DNA of 64,000 bases from Haemaphysalis longicornis (lineage: Eukaryota; Arthropoda; Arachnida; Ixodida; Ixodidae). Below, one piece after another: positions 44,177 to 54,864 of this stretch. How positions within the stretch are numbered: position 1 is the first letter of the stretch; every line of letters begins with the position of its first letter. The position numbers were made by a program, and so were the translations under genes. The stretch covers positions 40,686,528-40,750,527 of the forward strand of contig CM023449.1 of the NCBI GenBank assembly GCA_013339765.2, in the 5' to 3' direction. The notes below the pieces were generated by a model that was given only the letters and a program-made list of their open reading frames with translations, did no database searches and was not told where the DNA came from.

Positions 44177-45142
44177 ATGTCGCAGAAGCCAATGCTAGGC
44201 GTAGTCGTCGCCCCCGATCCTCATGCGCCTCCCCAAGCAGCACCGGAATGCCACGACACGCAATCTGTGCCTACGCCTCCCCGTACGGCACCGGAAGCTC
44301 CTCCGCCCGCCTCCGCAACGCCGCCTCAAGTGGCCCCTGACGTTCCCCCGCCGGCCTCGTCTACGCCGCCTCAAGTGGCCCCTGCTTTTCCTCCCCCGGA
44401 ACCCGCTACGCTTCCAAAGGCAGTCGCCGTCCTTTCCCTCTTCGAGCCTCCGTCGCTCCCTCCAAAAGTTGTCGCACGTCTCAGACCACAGGCGCCCCCT
44501 CCGGAAGTACTCGCATCTCGTGGACATTCGGATGGTCAGCCAGTCCAATCAATCCTTGGCAACGCCCAGAGGGTCCCCGTCTCCGAGCCAGCCAAGGAGT
44601 ACCTGGCGGCAGTCAAGAGCTACGAGCAGCAGGTCGGACCCAACATGGTTCGCGGCAAGATGTTCGTCGAAAGCTTGCCCACCGCTCTCTGGGCCATGCC
44701 GACAGAGCGGAGGTTTTCCCCTCTGCCGGGCACGGGGTGCTGCTCGGATATGGACATTGGACCTGGTAAGGATTACATGTATGCGCCCATGAGCAGCGAC
44801 CAAGGTCTTCCGATGGCCGGGGGGGCACCGCCGAACGTGCAGCGAAGTCGCGAGGATTTCCGCAACTTAGCTCTCGGCAACGACGTCGACCTCGCTAAAA
44901 TGGCCGACATGGGTCCCGAAGGGAGTAGACCTTTCGACATAGAAAGCCATATAGACCAAATTTTGGACGTCACCAACATGCGTCATGCAGGCAGGCGTCA
45001 AGTGGCTTCGCAGAGCCTACCGGGCCGATCATGGCGGAGTCTTACGGGAGACCGCCGCCTACCGGCTACGGTACGCCGATGGGCAGGTACAGCGCGGAGG
45101 CCTGCCCACGAGACTCTCGTTTGCAGGGTGCGCAAGAACTGA
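44177..45142 (+). CDS. Proline-rich protein of unknown function, single exon
   Basis: The ATG (context tcaggATGTCG) opens a 321-codon frame with GC-rich third positions. Residues ~42-86 are a proline-rich repeat of about 15 residues (PPPASATPPQVAPDV, PPPASSTPPQVAPAF, PPPEPATLPKAVAVL). Residues ~125-270 look globular and less repetitive: EPAKEYLAAVKSYEQQVGPN, GTGCCSDMDIGPGKDYMYAP, SSDQGLPMAGGAPPNVQRSR, FDIESHIDQILDVTNM. After about codon 275 the frame turns Arg/Ser-rich. An overlapping frame from 45001 instead gives SGFAEPTGPIMAESYGR, PPPTGYGTPMGRYSAEACPR and LQGAQELNIT, with more natural codon use, so a one-base frameshift near 44990-45000 is likely. A polyadenylation signal follows at 45187-45192. 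No membrane segment or known domain is visible. It may be an intronless gene, a retrogene or one large exon. Confidence 0.6.
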   Translation: MSQKPMLGVVVAPDPHAPPQAAPECHDTQSVPTPPRTAPEAPPPASATPPQVAPDVPPPASSTPPQVAPAFPPPEPATLPKAVAVLSLFEPPSLPPKVVARLRPQAPPPEVLASRGHSDGQPVQSILGNAQRVPVSEPAKEYLAAVKSYEQQVGPNMVRGKMFVESLPTALWAMPTERRFSPLPGTGCCSDMDIGPGKDYMYAPMSSDQGLPMAGGAPPNVQRSREDFRNLALGNDVDLAKMADMGPEGSRPFDIESHIDQILDVTNMRHAGRRQVASQSLPGRSWRSLTGDRRLPATVRRWAGTARRPAHETLVCRVRKN

Positions 45143-45186
45143 ATATAACAGTAACTTTAAGTTTTATTATTTATTGTGTGTGTTAT

Positions 45187-45192
45187 AATAAA
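45187..45192 (+). terminator. Polyadenylation signal AATAAA
   Basis: Lies in tgttataataaagcttag, about 45 bases past the proline-rich ORF stop, with T-rich sequence downstream. Confidence 0.5.
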
Positions 45193-46150
45193 GCTTAGAT
45201 TTTTTAAAGTTTACAATCACAAAACGCGAACTGAAGTTTTTTGGGGCTCGATTTGAACGATGAAAAAACAGCAGATTTCAAGATAACACTGTGAAATGAA
45301 ATTTGATAGTGTTTTGATAGTGTGCAATGGAATTTGATAGTGTTTAGATAGTGTTGATAGTGATTAGTAATCGTAGTATTATTTTGCGTCTGCTTATTTA
45401 GCGCCCGATTTGATGCTCCCTCCCTCCCTCCCGCAACTTTTATTTTATTTTGATATCTGCCTTGTTATCCAGCGTTTATTTATGCAGGAGAGACTAGGTG
45501 GTCTGTTTCTTGCATTTGTACACATTATTTACCGTCGCCAACAATAATAATGTAATCAAATTGTGATTGCTAGTACGTTATAACTCCATTGAGCGAAGAG
45601 GATGGCTGTTGTCAGAGGGGGCTGTGATTGTGCTGGTGGGGCAGGAGAGGAACAGGGAACTACGGAATGATGATACAGATGTTACAGTTCAAGGTAGTGT
45701 TGGGGTCCGTGCAAGGCTGTAGAAAAAAAAGTGGGAGGGGGAGTGTTGTTGTGTCGATGTTCGTAGTAAGCAAGAGATATTTTTTCCTGTTTCAACGTCG
45801 GTGCCGCCGCTGCTATATACTGAATTTGGCAAAAAGATCCCATCGTAAATGCCTTCATTTTCGGTTGTATACTGTTTCATTTATTTTTTCATTTTTGAAA
45901 TAAGATTTTAAGGAACAGTGGAACAGTTAAAAAATTATTCGTTGCTTGTTTGTTTATCATAAAATGCGAAACCCGCATTCAAAACTAGGCAGATTCGCGT
46001 AAATTTAATTTCGCGAAGATCGATGCCTTGCGTAAAAATTTGATTTAGAGTTCTCTATCGAAATAAACCTTGTGATGCACTCGAAGAAGTAATGTAGTGC
46101 AGAGTGGGATCTAAACATTCACCATGTTTTGTGCAATTTCGCACCCTCTG
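45193..46150. other. Non-coding; short degenerate repeats
   Basis: The motif tttgatagtgt repeats three to four times at 45301-45362. Nothing else was recognised. Confidence 0.4.
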
Positions 46151-46164
46151 CCAGCATATTTCCA

Positions 46165-46400
46165 CCTTTTGTTTTAACACCCAAACCCCAGAGTGCGGTG
46201 GTGAACACCCTAATCGACCCTAAATACCAATCAGCACACTTTTCGCCTGCCGTTGCACCCTTTTAAACGATTGCTTACACCCTTTATTTTGAAGCACCTT
46301 CATGTTAGGGTGCCGGAGCAAAATTAGGGTGCTTAAAAGGTGCAAGAAGGGTGTAAAATGTTGAGTGAACCCTTTCCGCACCCTTAAGGGTGAAAAAATG
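46165..46400. repeat. MITE-like block built of caccct/agggtg inverted motifs
   Basis: Many copies of caccctt / aagggtg occur in both orientations (for example cacccttaagggtg at 46379-46392). The last codons and stop of the SLC10-like reading frame (SAFFHP, TAA) fall in this block, so the native C-terminus may have been replaced. Confidence 0.4.
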
Positions 46401-46721
46401 CTGAGTCTGTAGCGTGCTCCGGAGGCGCGGGTACGGGAAGCGGTTTCGCTGCCGATGTGTCGTCGGCAGCTTCCGGAGGGGCGCCCAGGCGACTGCGGAC
46501 GGCGAGCGCAGCGTACAGGATGGCCTGGCCCGCGACCGGAGAGATCATGATGTCGGCGTCCGGCAGCGGAAGGGCCGTGTAGATGATGATGACGGCGATG
46601 GCGCTGTTCTGGAAGGCCACCTCGATGGCCACGGCGATGATCTGCTTCCGCTCAAGCCGGCCCACGAGCGCTGCCAGGCCGCCGAAGAGGTAGCCGCTCC
46701 AGGAGATGAGCGCGACGCAAG

Positions 46722-47385
46722 CGAGCGGCAGACCGCGACAAGAGGATTCGTATCAAGTGGTTCCCGGCGCACGCAGGCGCAGCGTCGGAGAAGAATGCCA
46801 ACCACAACGAAACGGCACACGCCCGAGCGCGAGGACTAACTGACCGCGCCCAGGGCAACGGCCTCCCGCTGTGGTTCAGCGCCAAAGACCGAATGACCAG
46901 CTACAACGAGTTGACCAAGGCCTTTCGGCTGGCACGTAGACTTCTCCCGCCGCCCTGCAAAGGGCTGAGCAGGTCACAGGCCGTGCTGTTCAGGCAGTTG
47001 CAAACGAGGACGCTTCCGAGCCCGGCGCTACTGCATCGGATGTACCCGGAATCACACCCCGACGACAAGTGCAGAGTGTGCCGCAGGGAGACGGCCACAT
47101 TCGAGCACATGCTCTGGGACTGCTCCAAACATCCAAGCGAAGCAAATTCAGGACGTATACCGCCGCAGCTTGAGGAAGCAATGCGGAGTGACCACCAAGA
47201 AACGCAACTCCAGGCCGTCCAGCAGGTCATCGAGGCGCTTGCTAGGCAGGAACCTCGCGAGCCGACAACGGCGAGCGATGATCCTCGCAGAGCACCCGCC
47301 AAGACGACGACGTAGGCCACGTCCTAAGCGCGCGTGCGCGCTTTACTGCAGGCACAATAAACGTTTCTCCAATCCAATCCAATCC
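46722..47385 (+). mobile_element. 5'-truncated LINE (RNase H end and zinc tail) inserted in the SLC10-like exon
   Basis: The plus frame reads IRIKWFPAHAGAASEKNANH (end of RNase H), then MTSYNELTKAFRLARRLLPP, SRSQAVLFRQLQTRTLPSPA, CRVCRRETATFEHMLWDC and QLQAVQQVIEALARQEPREP, with TAG at 47313-47315. AATAAACG and a (CAATC)3 tail (47368-47385) follow. The flanks gcaag(c) at 46717-46721 and gccaag at 47386-47391 are the likely, slightly diverged target duplication. It is related to the LINE at 22.1-24.6 kb but has a different tail. Confidence 0.8.
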
Positions 47386-47432
47386 GCCAAGTCAACAGCA
47401 CGAAGATGTAACTGGCGAAGAAGAGGGACATA

Positions 47433-48929
47433 CTCTGGTTAATTTTCTTGGCGTCGTTTGCGACTGCGAGTGCAAGCAGTGCTGGGCGAAGTCTGTCAAC
47501 ACGCTTGTCTATAAAAAAAACAGTTCTATACTTCCAGTGGCCGTATTGCAAAACAATTTTGACCCATTCCCACTTATTGTGAAATCTGCTGAAACAGCGG
47601 GGGTGTTGGTTGTCTTTACGAAGATTCTGTTTATCTTCGCATTCTTGCTTGTTGGTAATGCTGGAGTCATTTTGGAGGCTAATTTTCATATAACTTGTTT
47701 CCGAGCAGTTTCGTTGAAACCACACTCCCAGCCGTTTTCTGTAACCATACCCTCTCAGTATACAATTCTACGGTAAATCTAACTTTTACAGCTCTACTGT
47801 GAACTAATTGCTACTAGTAAAGGAAACTCGGCGTAATGTTAGGGTCGCCTTAGCGACTATATTTCATGTAATTTGTTCTTGGATACTTGCGTAACACAAG
47901 AGTTGGAACCTTTTCTATAATCATACTCTTTCCAAGAAAACGTGTTGTTGGGCGAGTTTGTTCATCATTACACAAAAAAAATTAGCCCTGTAAATACAAG
48001 GACGGCGAACGAACAGGTACGACGGCGGATGGACAGGACTGTCCTGATTGTTCGCCGTCCTTGTCGTTATTGCGCTGATTTTGTTGCGTAATACTCCCTA
48101 GGTAAATTGTCACGCTCCACTGCGCAACAGGCAATGTGAAAAAGCCAGTTTACAAGGATCAAGCTTACACCGATCTTTATGAAGTCTGCTTCATCGCCAA
48201 ACACTAATGCATTGCTTGGAACACAATTTTTCGAGCTCAGTATAAGCCGTATCCTGCCTGTGCTACACGGAAACTTCCAATGGGCTCACGCACAAGTGCG
48301 CCGTGTGTATTTACAATGGGGCACTCGATAGACAATGGGTTCAAAAGCTTTCGGAAGGCCTTTAAAACGGCCGTGTGCACAGAGATTATATCCAAATAAG
48401 AAAGTCCTAGGACCTATTTCCTATTTTTTATCATTTTTGTCAATACTGGGAAATGGTTGTTGCGCGGCAGAAAAAACCTGCTCATAGGGAGCGTGGCCCG
48501 TCACCAGAAGAGGCTGTCGTCAAGCCCAGCTTTTTATAGGTTGTATTCACTGGCGAGGTACGCATGCAGGCAAACATGTGAGTGCGCCGTCAATGGTTAC
48601 GTCGGGCTCCGCGGGATGGCGGTACTTGTCTGTGCTAAGCACATGATGTGTGTTGGACGTTCCACACTCTACCCCACCGGACGCAACTCGACTCCAATGT
48701 GGGTGCGATTAATAACATCTCTGTTGACACCAGCGTTGAGAATCCAGTTGAAACAGAGCGGACGACCCCCGCCGGTGTTTGCGGGTGCAGTGGCACAAGC
48801 CGCGCCATGACCGTGGCGCTTCGGCCATGTCCGTGTCCGTTTCCAGTGTTGCCAAGCTAAAAAATTGACAGCTGAACTTTTCAGTGAATGCCGTCTATAG
48901 AAAATATCCGCTGTAAAAAGAGCGCTCAC
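47433..48929. other. Intron of the SLC10-like gene, with one foldback repeat
   Basis: There is no coding content. A hairpin with ~22-bp arms lies at 47996-48064 (acaaggacggcgaacgaaca versus gttcgccgtccttgt). Confidence 0.5.
47996..48064. repeat. Foldback hairpin
   Basis: The arms acaaggacggcgaacgaaca(gg) and cc tgattgttcgccgtccttgt are inverse copies with one or two mismatches around a ~25-base loop. Confidence 0.6.
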
Positions 48930-49170
48930 TGGTTGACGGCCGCGGTGAAGACGGCCAGAAGACCGAGCACGATGATGGTGACGGTCTTAGGTGCTTGGCC
49001 AGCCGCGTGGCCCAGTGGGGCTTCTTCTTCTTGAGGGCCATGCTTGCCGCCAGGGGCGCCATGATGCCCACCAAGGAGAGCACGATGCCCAAGTACGGGA
49101 TGCTGTAACACCTCGTCTCGGCGGACATGCGGTTGCCCAGCAGGAACAGCCAGAGTGGTATCATGCCTGC

Positions 49171-49488
49171 CTGCGGTGTCAGCGGGGCGCACCATTGTCA
49201 AGGAGGAGTACTGGTCGTATGATTGACCAAACCCGGCCGCCTGCTGACTGACTGAACAAATAATATTGAAGAAAAGGCGGGGAAAGGGAAGCGCGAGAGG
49301 AAGATTAGAGAATCACAGGCGAAATCCTCTGTCAAAATCCGCTCTACTCGTAGTCAGTAACAAGCATGGGGTGGCACCGGACCGCTTTCTTCCTCAGGTA
49401 CAGTGGGAAGAGCACCGCGTACCTCCCGTTGCGGCCAGAGAGTCGTGGGATCGATACCGGGCGCCGCTAGCTGTTTCTTTTTTCTATA
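49171..49488. other. Upstream intron of the SLC10-like gene; nothing recognised
   Basis: The preceding exon was not found. Confidence 0.35.
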
Positions 49489-49598
49489 GTGTAGTATCGC
49501 GCAGCTGTGGGTGTAAGGAGGAGAGTTGCGCATGCGCAGTGTGAGTGCGGACGCCGACGCGGGACATGCCGAGACCATAAGATGCTTTCGCATCTAAA
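49489..49598 (+). repeat. Truncated copy of the 20546-20977 element (3' ~110 bp)
   Basis: Shares agtatcgcgcagctgtggg, ggagagttgcgcatgcgcag, tgtgagtgcggacgcc, cgggacatgcc and the terminal taagatgctttcgcatct. Confidence 0.65.
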
Positions 49599-49968
49599 AA
49601 AAATAGTGTTGTGGCAGCACTCAAAATTGGTCGTTTTTCCACCGTAACGAAAAAGTCAAAGTTTTATTTACACATGCGAAAGACGTTTTCTTTTGATTTC
49701 GTTGTGGTTCAATATCATCTTTGTATGCGCGAACATATCTATAGCGTGGTTTTTGTTTCATGCGAACCTTCCTCAGCTCGTGCGGCGCAGACACAAAAGA
49801 CATCATCAAATAGACCCGTTACCCCTCTTCGAAGGCGGCTTTCCCCAAAATGACCTGAACTAAGCGGCCCGTGCGCGGGGCTGATGTGTAAGGGGTCACT
49901 AGCCAACAGGATTTATTGTCTCCCTTTCCTCGATTCCGCGACATGAGGCGCTCGACCATTCCTATCTG

Positions 49969-50031
49969 AATAAATTCATTCATTCATTCATTCATTCATT
50001 CATTCATTCATTCATTCATTCATTCATTCAT
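49969..50031 (+). repeat. (CATT)n microsatellite after an AATAAA
   Basis: The sequence ctgaataaattcattcatt begins about 14 CATT units. The preceding GC-rich segment (tcgattccgcgacatgaggc) looks like a retroelement 3' end. Confidence 0.85.
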
Positions 50032-50337
50032 TTACAGAAGTCTAATTACCTGGCTGCTTGCATGCAGACATCTTTGCGTGCAATGAACCCGATACAAGAG
50101 TCGAATTCATCGCAACTGTTCTTCTGTGCGACGCAAGCGTATTGAGTTAAAGGATGTTGTGCCTTACATGCATTCTTACATCGTGGCGACCTTTAGCTAC
50201 CAATTTTAAACTCATTTGCCTGTTCCCTGCGCTGGCATGTGAATGTTTTGAGGCCACCCACGCGGCCCCCGTAACCATCACCAAAACAAGCAAGCATACG
50301 ACCTTGCGGTGACAGTGTAAGCACCGGCATCTGAAAT

Positions 50338-50581
50338 GATTGATTTGATTGATTGTGGGGTTTAACGCGCCGACGCAACGCAGGCGATGAGACGCGCCGT
50401 AGTGGAGGGCTCCGGATTAATTTTGACCACCTAAGGATCTTTATCGTGCGCCGAAATCTCGTACACACGGGCGTTTTTGCTTTTCGCCTCCATCAGAAAA
50501 GCGGCCGCCGCGGCCGGGAATCGAACCCGCGACCTCGTGCTCAGCAACGCAACGCCTTAGCCACTGAGCCACCGCGGCGGG
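50338..50581 (-). repeat. tRNA-derived SINE, well preserved
   Basis: Read on the minus strand it starts with a tRNA-like head: box A in TGGCTCAGTGGCTAAGG (plus 50555-50571) and box B in GGGTTCGATTCCC (plus 50516-50528). A body with TCCGGAGCCCTCCACTACGG follows, and the element ends near aatcaatcaaatca. Diverged bodies of the same family lie at 40253-40490 and 63620-63745. RNA polymerase III would transcribe an active copy; a LINE supplies the enzymes. Confidence 0.8.
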
Positions 50582-51308
50582 TGGCATCTGAAATGCTCAT
50601 AACAATATCACCCATAGCTCTCTAACAAGCACTTCATTTTCGTCCTTCTTTACAGCCCCAACTCGTACGCAGTAGCATATTTGCGTTCCCGCTCAGTCGA
50701 CGATATTCATTCGAAACGTGGCGTTTTTATTCGGTTTCAAAAGCCGCGGAAGACGGCCGGTAGCGGCGGCCGCATGATCGAGAGCACCGTGCTATCGCGC
50801 CCCCCAAAGCCTGGTAGCACACGCGCAATGGCATATCGCGATAGGCAGGCAACACCACGAGGCAAGAATGTTATCTTGCTCCGTGACGCAGCATAAAATG
50901 CCTGGTCATGCATGCTCCAGTGCCCGCGCGGCTGCGACTTGATGCGATAACTATAAGCGGAAGTTGTCTTTTTCTGTCACTGTTTGCAACTGGCAGAATG
51001 TTCTGGAAGACGATAGCGATGTGAAGGAGTGGAAGGGTAGGCGGTAGCTGACCAATAGCTGCGCTCTGTAATGCCGCTCTGTAATGTAGTGGCCCGCGTT
51101 TTAGAACGAGGGCCACTCCATCTTGCCCGCCTGTTGCGTATCGGACGCGGAGATAGCTGGAGAGCCGGCGGCGCGCTGCCGGCGTCGATGGATGGGTGAG
51201 TTTTTTTTCCACGCGGTGCTGTCTATTGTGGAAGTTTGGTTCGCGCTAAGAGTTGTTTTAACTCTATAACTGTTGTCGTTTTCTTTTTCTAGAGTCGTTT
51301 TTCTTAGT
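50582..51308. other. Non-coding, nothing recognised
   Basis: Sequence becomes more CpG-rich towards 51100. Confidence 0.35.
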
Positions 51309-51433
51309 GCCTGTGCCATTCACCGCTCCCAACCCGGTTTGCTCGGACAAGCGCATCCAGGAGGGCCCTTCGATTGCGAACTTGCCTCACGTCAGACCTG
51401 CGCAAGCTGCTTCGCCGACAACTCTTCCAAGCG
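51309..51433 (+). other. Weak candidate exon
   Basis: The segment lies between an acceptor-like ttttcttag and a good donor GTGAGT (51434-51439) in CpG-rich DNA, with an open frame PVPFTAPNPVCSDKRIQEGP then SIANLPHVRPAQAASPTTLP. The protein is not recognised. A retroelement leader or 5' UTR exon is equally possible. Confidence 0.22.
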
Positions 51434-52259
51434 GTGAGTTCCGTGGCCGAAGGCCCGGGGCGACGTGCGGCGTACCCACGAAACCGGCTTTTGTCTCGTT
51501 CTTTCGCGCCTTTCGCGAATTTGGATTAAGTTTCAAACCGGGCGCACATTCGCCTCGGAGCCGAACGTTTCGTGGGCCGTCGCGACGCAGGGACTCCGGC
51601 TGTCACCAAAGCTTTGCGGTGCGCGTTAGGCTGTAGCTTCCGGGACAGCGGCGCATGTGCGGTTGAAGTCCTTCGTCGCTGCCTCTATTCTGGAAATCTT
51701 TAGCTCGGAAGCCCGTTCAGTTGTGGTGATAGTCCGTCTTCCTTTCCGAACGCCGCGGTAGCCGGGGCATGCATTCCGCTCGCTCATCCTCGGTTCGCGC
51801 GGCGTTCGGAATAGTCGCCACCTTCAGCGAGCACCACTGAAGCACGGAACGCAGCTCTGCGGTCCGCGGCTCCAAATTGGGGCCGTGGCAAAGGCGAGTG
51901 ATGGAATTGGTGTCCTTGGTTCCATTTCAGGTTGGCGTCCGGCACCGCTATTCGCGTCCTCCCCTTTTCCTGACCCATGTGTCGTGTCTACTTGCACTTT
52001 ATCCTTCACGCAAACATGCACTACTATCCTGGCTAGGCAGGTACACGTCTCCATCTGTCCTGTGTAGCTGGGCGACGCGTGTTTTGTACGCAGGTGTTTT
52101 GGAGCAATAAAAGTGGTTCTGTCGCTGTTCGTCTGTGTTACTTTGCCTTTCAGCGTCCCTTCCCGTTCCTGCCAGGCGTAATCCTGCACCCCGCATTCGG
52201 TAAGCCGTGATGAACTCCCAAACCGTAACATTTCTAACGTGATTTGCCTTTTGTTGCAG
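51434..52259. other. CpG-rich then ordinary non-coding DNA
   Basis: An AATAAA occurs in ggagcaataaaagtggttct (~52106). Confidence 0.3.
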
Positions 52260-52367
52260 ACCGCCTACTGTCTATGCGTCCCGGCCACCGCCAAGCAGGA
52301 CGGCACCGTCATCGAGCCGTCCAGACTGCCGTTCGAGTCGAGCTGTCCGTGGCTGCGTCTGTCCTGA
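52260..52367 (+). other. Weak candidate terminal exon
   Basis: A T-rich acceptor (gccttttgttgcag) precedes 52260. The frame TAYCLCVPATAKQDGTVIEP then SRLPFESSCPWLRLS ends at TGA 52365-52367, with strongly C/G-ending codons as in the ADAM gene. ATTAAA follows at 52372. I do not recognise the protein. Another phase stays open to 52528, so the reading is uncertain. Confidence 0.3.
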
Positions 52368-53386
52368 AATCATTAAACCCTGTTCAAAACCGGCGTACTG
52401 CCTTTGTCGTTTGTACACAGTCGATGTGGCTCGCTGGCATTGTCGGCTTGAGCCACCACAAGTACTGTGTCGTCCCTTGTATGCTCGCTTCGAACAGTAT
52501 TTTAGCCAATCTTAGTGGCGCTCATTGAAGTCGGGGGGGGGGGGGGGGGGTTCTGGATGGGTTCTTGTTCCAAACAAATTTTTCAACGGCCTTTCTATAC
52601 ATTTTGTGCCGTTTTACCCGCAAGTTATATGTAAATAGTTCCTTAAAATATAGAGAACGGGGTGTGCATATTTTGGTTCGCGATATCTAAAAAATGGGGA
52701 AAACATTGCAAGTGTGCAATTAGAGATGGTGGGGGGGAGTTCCCTTGGTTCACTGCGTGGAGCAGTGGTTCTGAAACATGAGCCTGCCGCGGACCCCTTC
52801 CCGGCTGGCAAAAGTGAGGGGGAACTCTTCATAACCTATGTTGGAAGAATAGTTTCTTAGTAAGTATACTAGAGAGGAAACTGCGCCTCGTAAGCCATGT
52901 CGTCGTGGGGGTTCATGGGAAGACCCTCCTTTTTGGCTTGGGCTTGGCATTACAATTGGATTCTTAAGCAGTTTTTGGGATTTGCTTTCTTCACTACGCA
53001 TCAACACGTTTGCGAGCTACAAGGAAGCCGAACTCCTCCCGTTTCTGTGTTAGCCGTCAACGTTTGTAGCCGTGTTCAGTGAAACAGAAGGCAATGCGTG
53101 ATCGCACCTGACGTTGCTCATGCCGCAGTCGAAGGACGTATGACTGGGCGGGTAATATGCCGCCGCGAAATTTGTAGCCGACGAAAAGAACCAAAACGTA
53201 CTTCGACGAAGACAAGATACGGCAGATACGGGCGCTTGTATGCGTCCTATCTTGCCATCGTCAGCGACTGTTTACCTCAACGTTTTCTTTTTTCTTGTTA
53301 AACTAGCTGGTGGTCGGTGCACCGGTTCACCACGAAGGCAAAGTTTTCAAAGGCACGCTCAAAAAATGTTCGAAACTCTTCAAACA
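52368..53386. other. Non-coding; G run at 52533-52550
   Basis: Nothing recognised. Confidence 0.4.
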
Positions 53387-53752
53387 ACTTATTATTTGAA
53401 ATAATGGTAAAATTAATAAAATCAGTCTCTAATGAGTTACCCCCAAATATTAATATTGTTCGTAACTACAACCTTGGCCTGCGGAATAGCAGGCACAACC
53501 GTTCCGGCAAAAATACGCTTTACTTCCTTTTTCCTTAGTTTTAAAACAGCCTGATTTTATTTTCCACTTACATAATTGCACACTATTCTTCGCGCTTTTG
53601 TGGCACTTTGTTTAAATTTGCGGTAACTAAAACGTTTCAATCCAAGCCAATGATGAAACTAAGGCGAGCGCGATGTATAATGGCGGCCCATGGCGACACA
53701 GACGACCTTGATGTGAGCCGTATAGACGATAGCGCCAGATTCCTCTCTAGTG
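53387..53752 (-). repeat. Dispersed ~350-bp repeat, copy B (inverse of 13267-13620)
   Basis: Landmarks in inverse order: gagttacccccaaatatt, caaccttggcctgcggaata, tccaagccaatgatg, ataatggcggccc, agcgccagattcctctc. The two copies are almost co-linear. Confidence 0.75.
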
Positions 53753-54864
53753 TATTCTGTAAGAAACTTTATGGTTGAAAGAAATGCGAACGACAGCCCA
53801 TGGAGGAAAGAATACTCAGGAGAGGCCCCTAGCATCCCAATGCATTGCGAAAAGTGTGGAGGAAGTGGTGTCATTTTTCTTGAGCCCTTAAACAACGTTG
53901 CTTACTTGTTTACAACTGCGGCGGCCAAATTTGGGCCAATAGAACGGACAAATTTTTAAGGCGCTTGGTATGTGGCTGCTTCGCTACGCTTGCAAACCAT
54001 TTTGCATGCTTCGCTCCAATACAGTTTTGCCTCGGATACCGACTCGCAAACATCTCAATAAGCTGGGAATATTTCTACGAATTTTTCTCTAGAGCAACTT
54101 TACTCCAAGTCTGGCAGAATAACGTGTAATGATTGCTTTATTTTACAACGAGTACGCTGGTTCATGGCAAAAAAAGGTGCCGTAATGAAAAAAAAAAAAA
54201 AAAACTGGCGAATCTCGCACTCAGTCGCGCAAGGCTTTGGAACTGTTTATTTGCGTGTTCTGTCGTCGATTTGCACTGTGCTACTAGTAGTCGTCCTCAT
54301 ATGCATCGATATCGTCATGTTCCTCACGCTAAGCATTACACATTATCGGCAGAACCTTCTATACAACTAAAGTGATGATCGGTAGCGCTTGACGACATCT
54401 GGGGGTGCAGTGGTGACGCGTAGGTTCACGACCCATGCGCGGCGTTCCTGGAGTCGCGTCGAGGTTGCGTGGAGCAGGTGTTGCTCCAGCTGTGGCGTTG
54501 TTGGTTGCTAGGCAACGCGGGGCGCTCCTCGGGGTTTTCTCTAGCTTTTTTTCTTCTTCTTTTGTTTTGCTAAAGACACTGCGCGTGCCGGGGGCGTTCG
54601 GCGGTCGCCGCAAAGCCCGCGCTCACAAGCGTTCGGCATTTTCTTGGTATTTTTAACTCGTTACGCGCCGCACATTATTACAACAGCTCCGCTGTTAAGA
54701 AAAGAATCATGCAGATATCGGGCCGTTTGGGAACTGCGACAATGCCTCCGCTGATTGTTGCTCCTTTTGACTCCGTGTATCTACGTCGTTCACGTGCAAT
54801 GCAACACAGTGATGTTTCGGCACTGTTCAGTACCGTGGTTGTTCACTAGCCCATCGCTTAGAGT
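53753..54864. other. Non-coding; short shared segment with 57334-57375
   Basis: The segment gaatactcaggagaggcccc then tagcatcccaatgcattgcg (53808-53850) recurs at 57331-57370. Confidence 0.4.

Larger units (their letters stand above)
46384..49170 (-). pseudogene. SLC10-type sodium/bile-acid cotransporter, last two exons, disrupted
   Basis: Exon A (49170-48930) lies between an acceptor (minus CACCGCAG) and a strong donor GTGAGC. It encodes AGMIPLWLFLLGNR, CYSIPYLGIVLSLVGIMAPL, KPHWATRLAKHL and, after a missing base near 48988-48996, KTVTIIVLGLLAVFTAAVN. Exon B is in two parts. 47432-47386 gives MSLFFASYIFVLLT. 46721-46384 gives CVALISWSGYLFGGLAALVG, RKQIIAVAIEVAFQNSAIAV and PLPDADIMISPVAGQAIL. 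The order matches the last transmembrane segments of SLC10 carriers: GMMPL, IPY--I--SLV, the GY-LG segment and the E--FQN motif (E-G-QN in bile-acid carriers). These move organic anions with sodium across the plasma membrane. A LINE at 46722-47385 splits exon B; excising it with one short duplicated site restores the frame. Earlier exons were not found in the window. Confidence 0.75.

Noticed and set aside
50516..50571. Functional tRNA gene on the minus strand
   Set aside because: Box A and box B are good, but the unit continues into a shared SINE body and has relatives at 40.3 and 63.6 kb.
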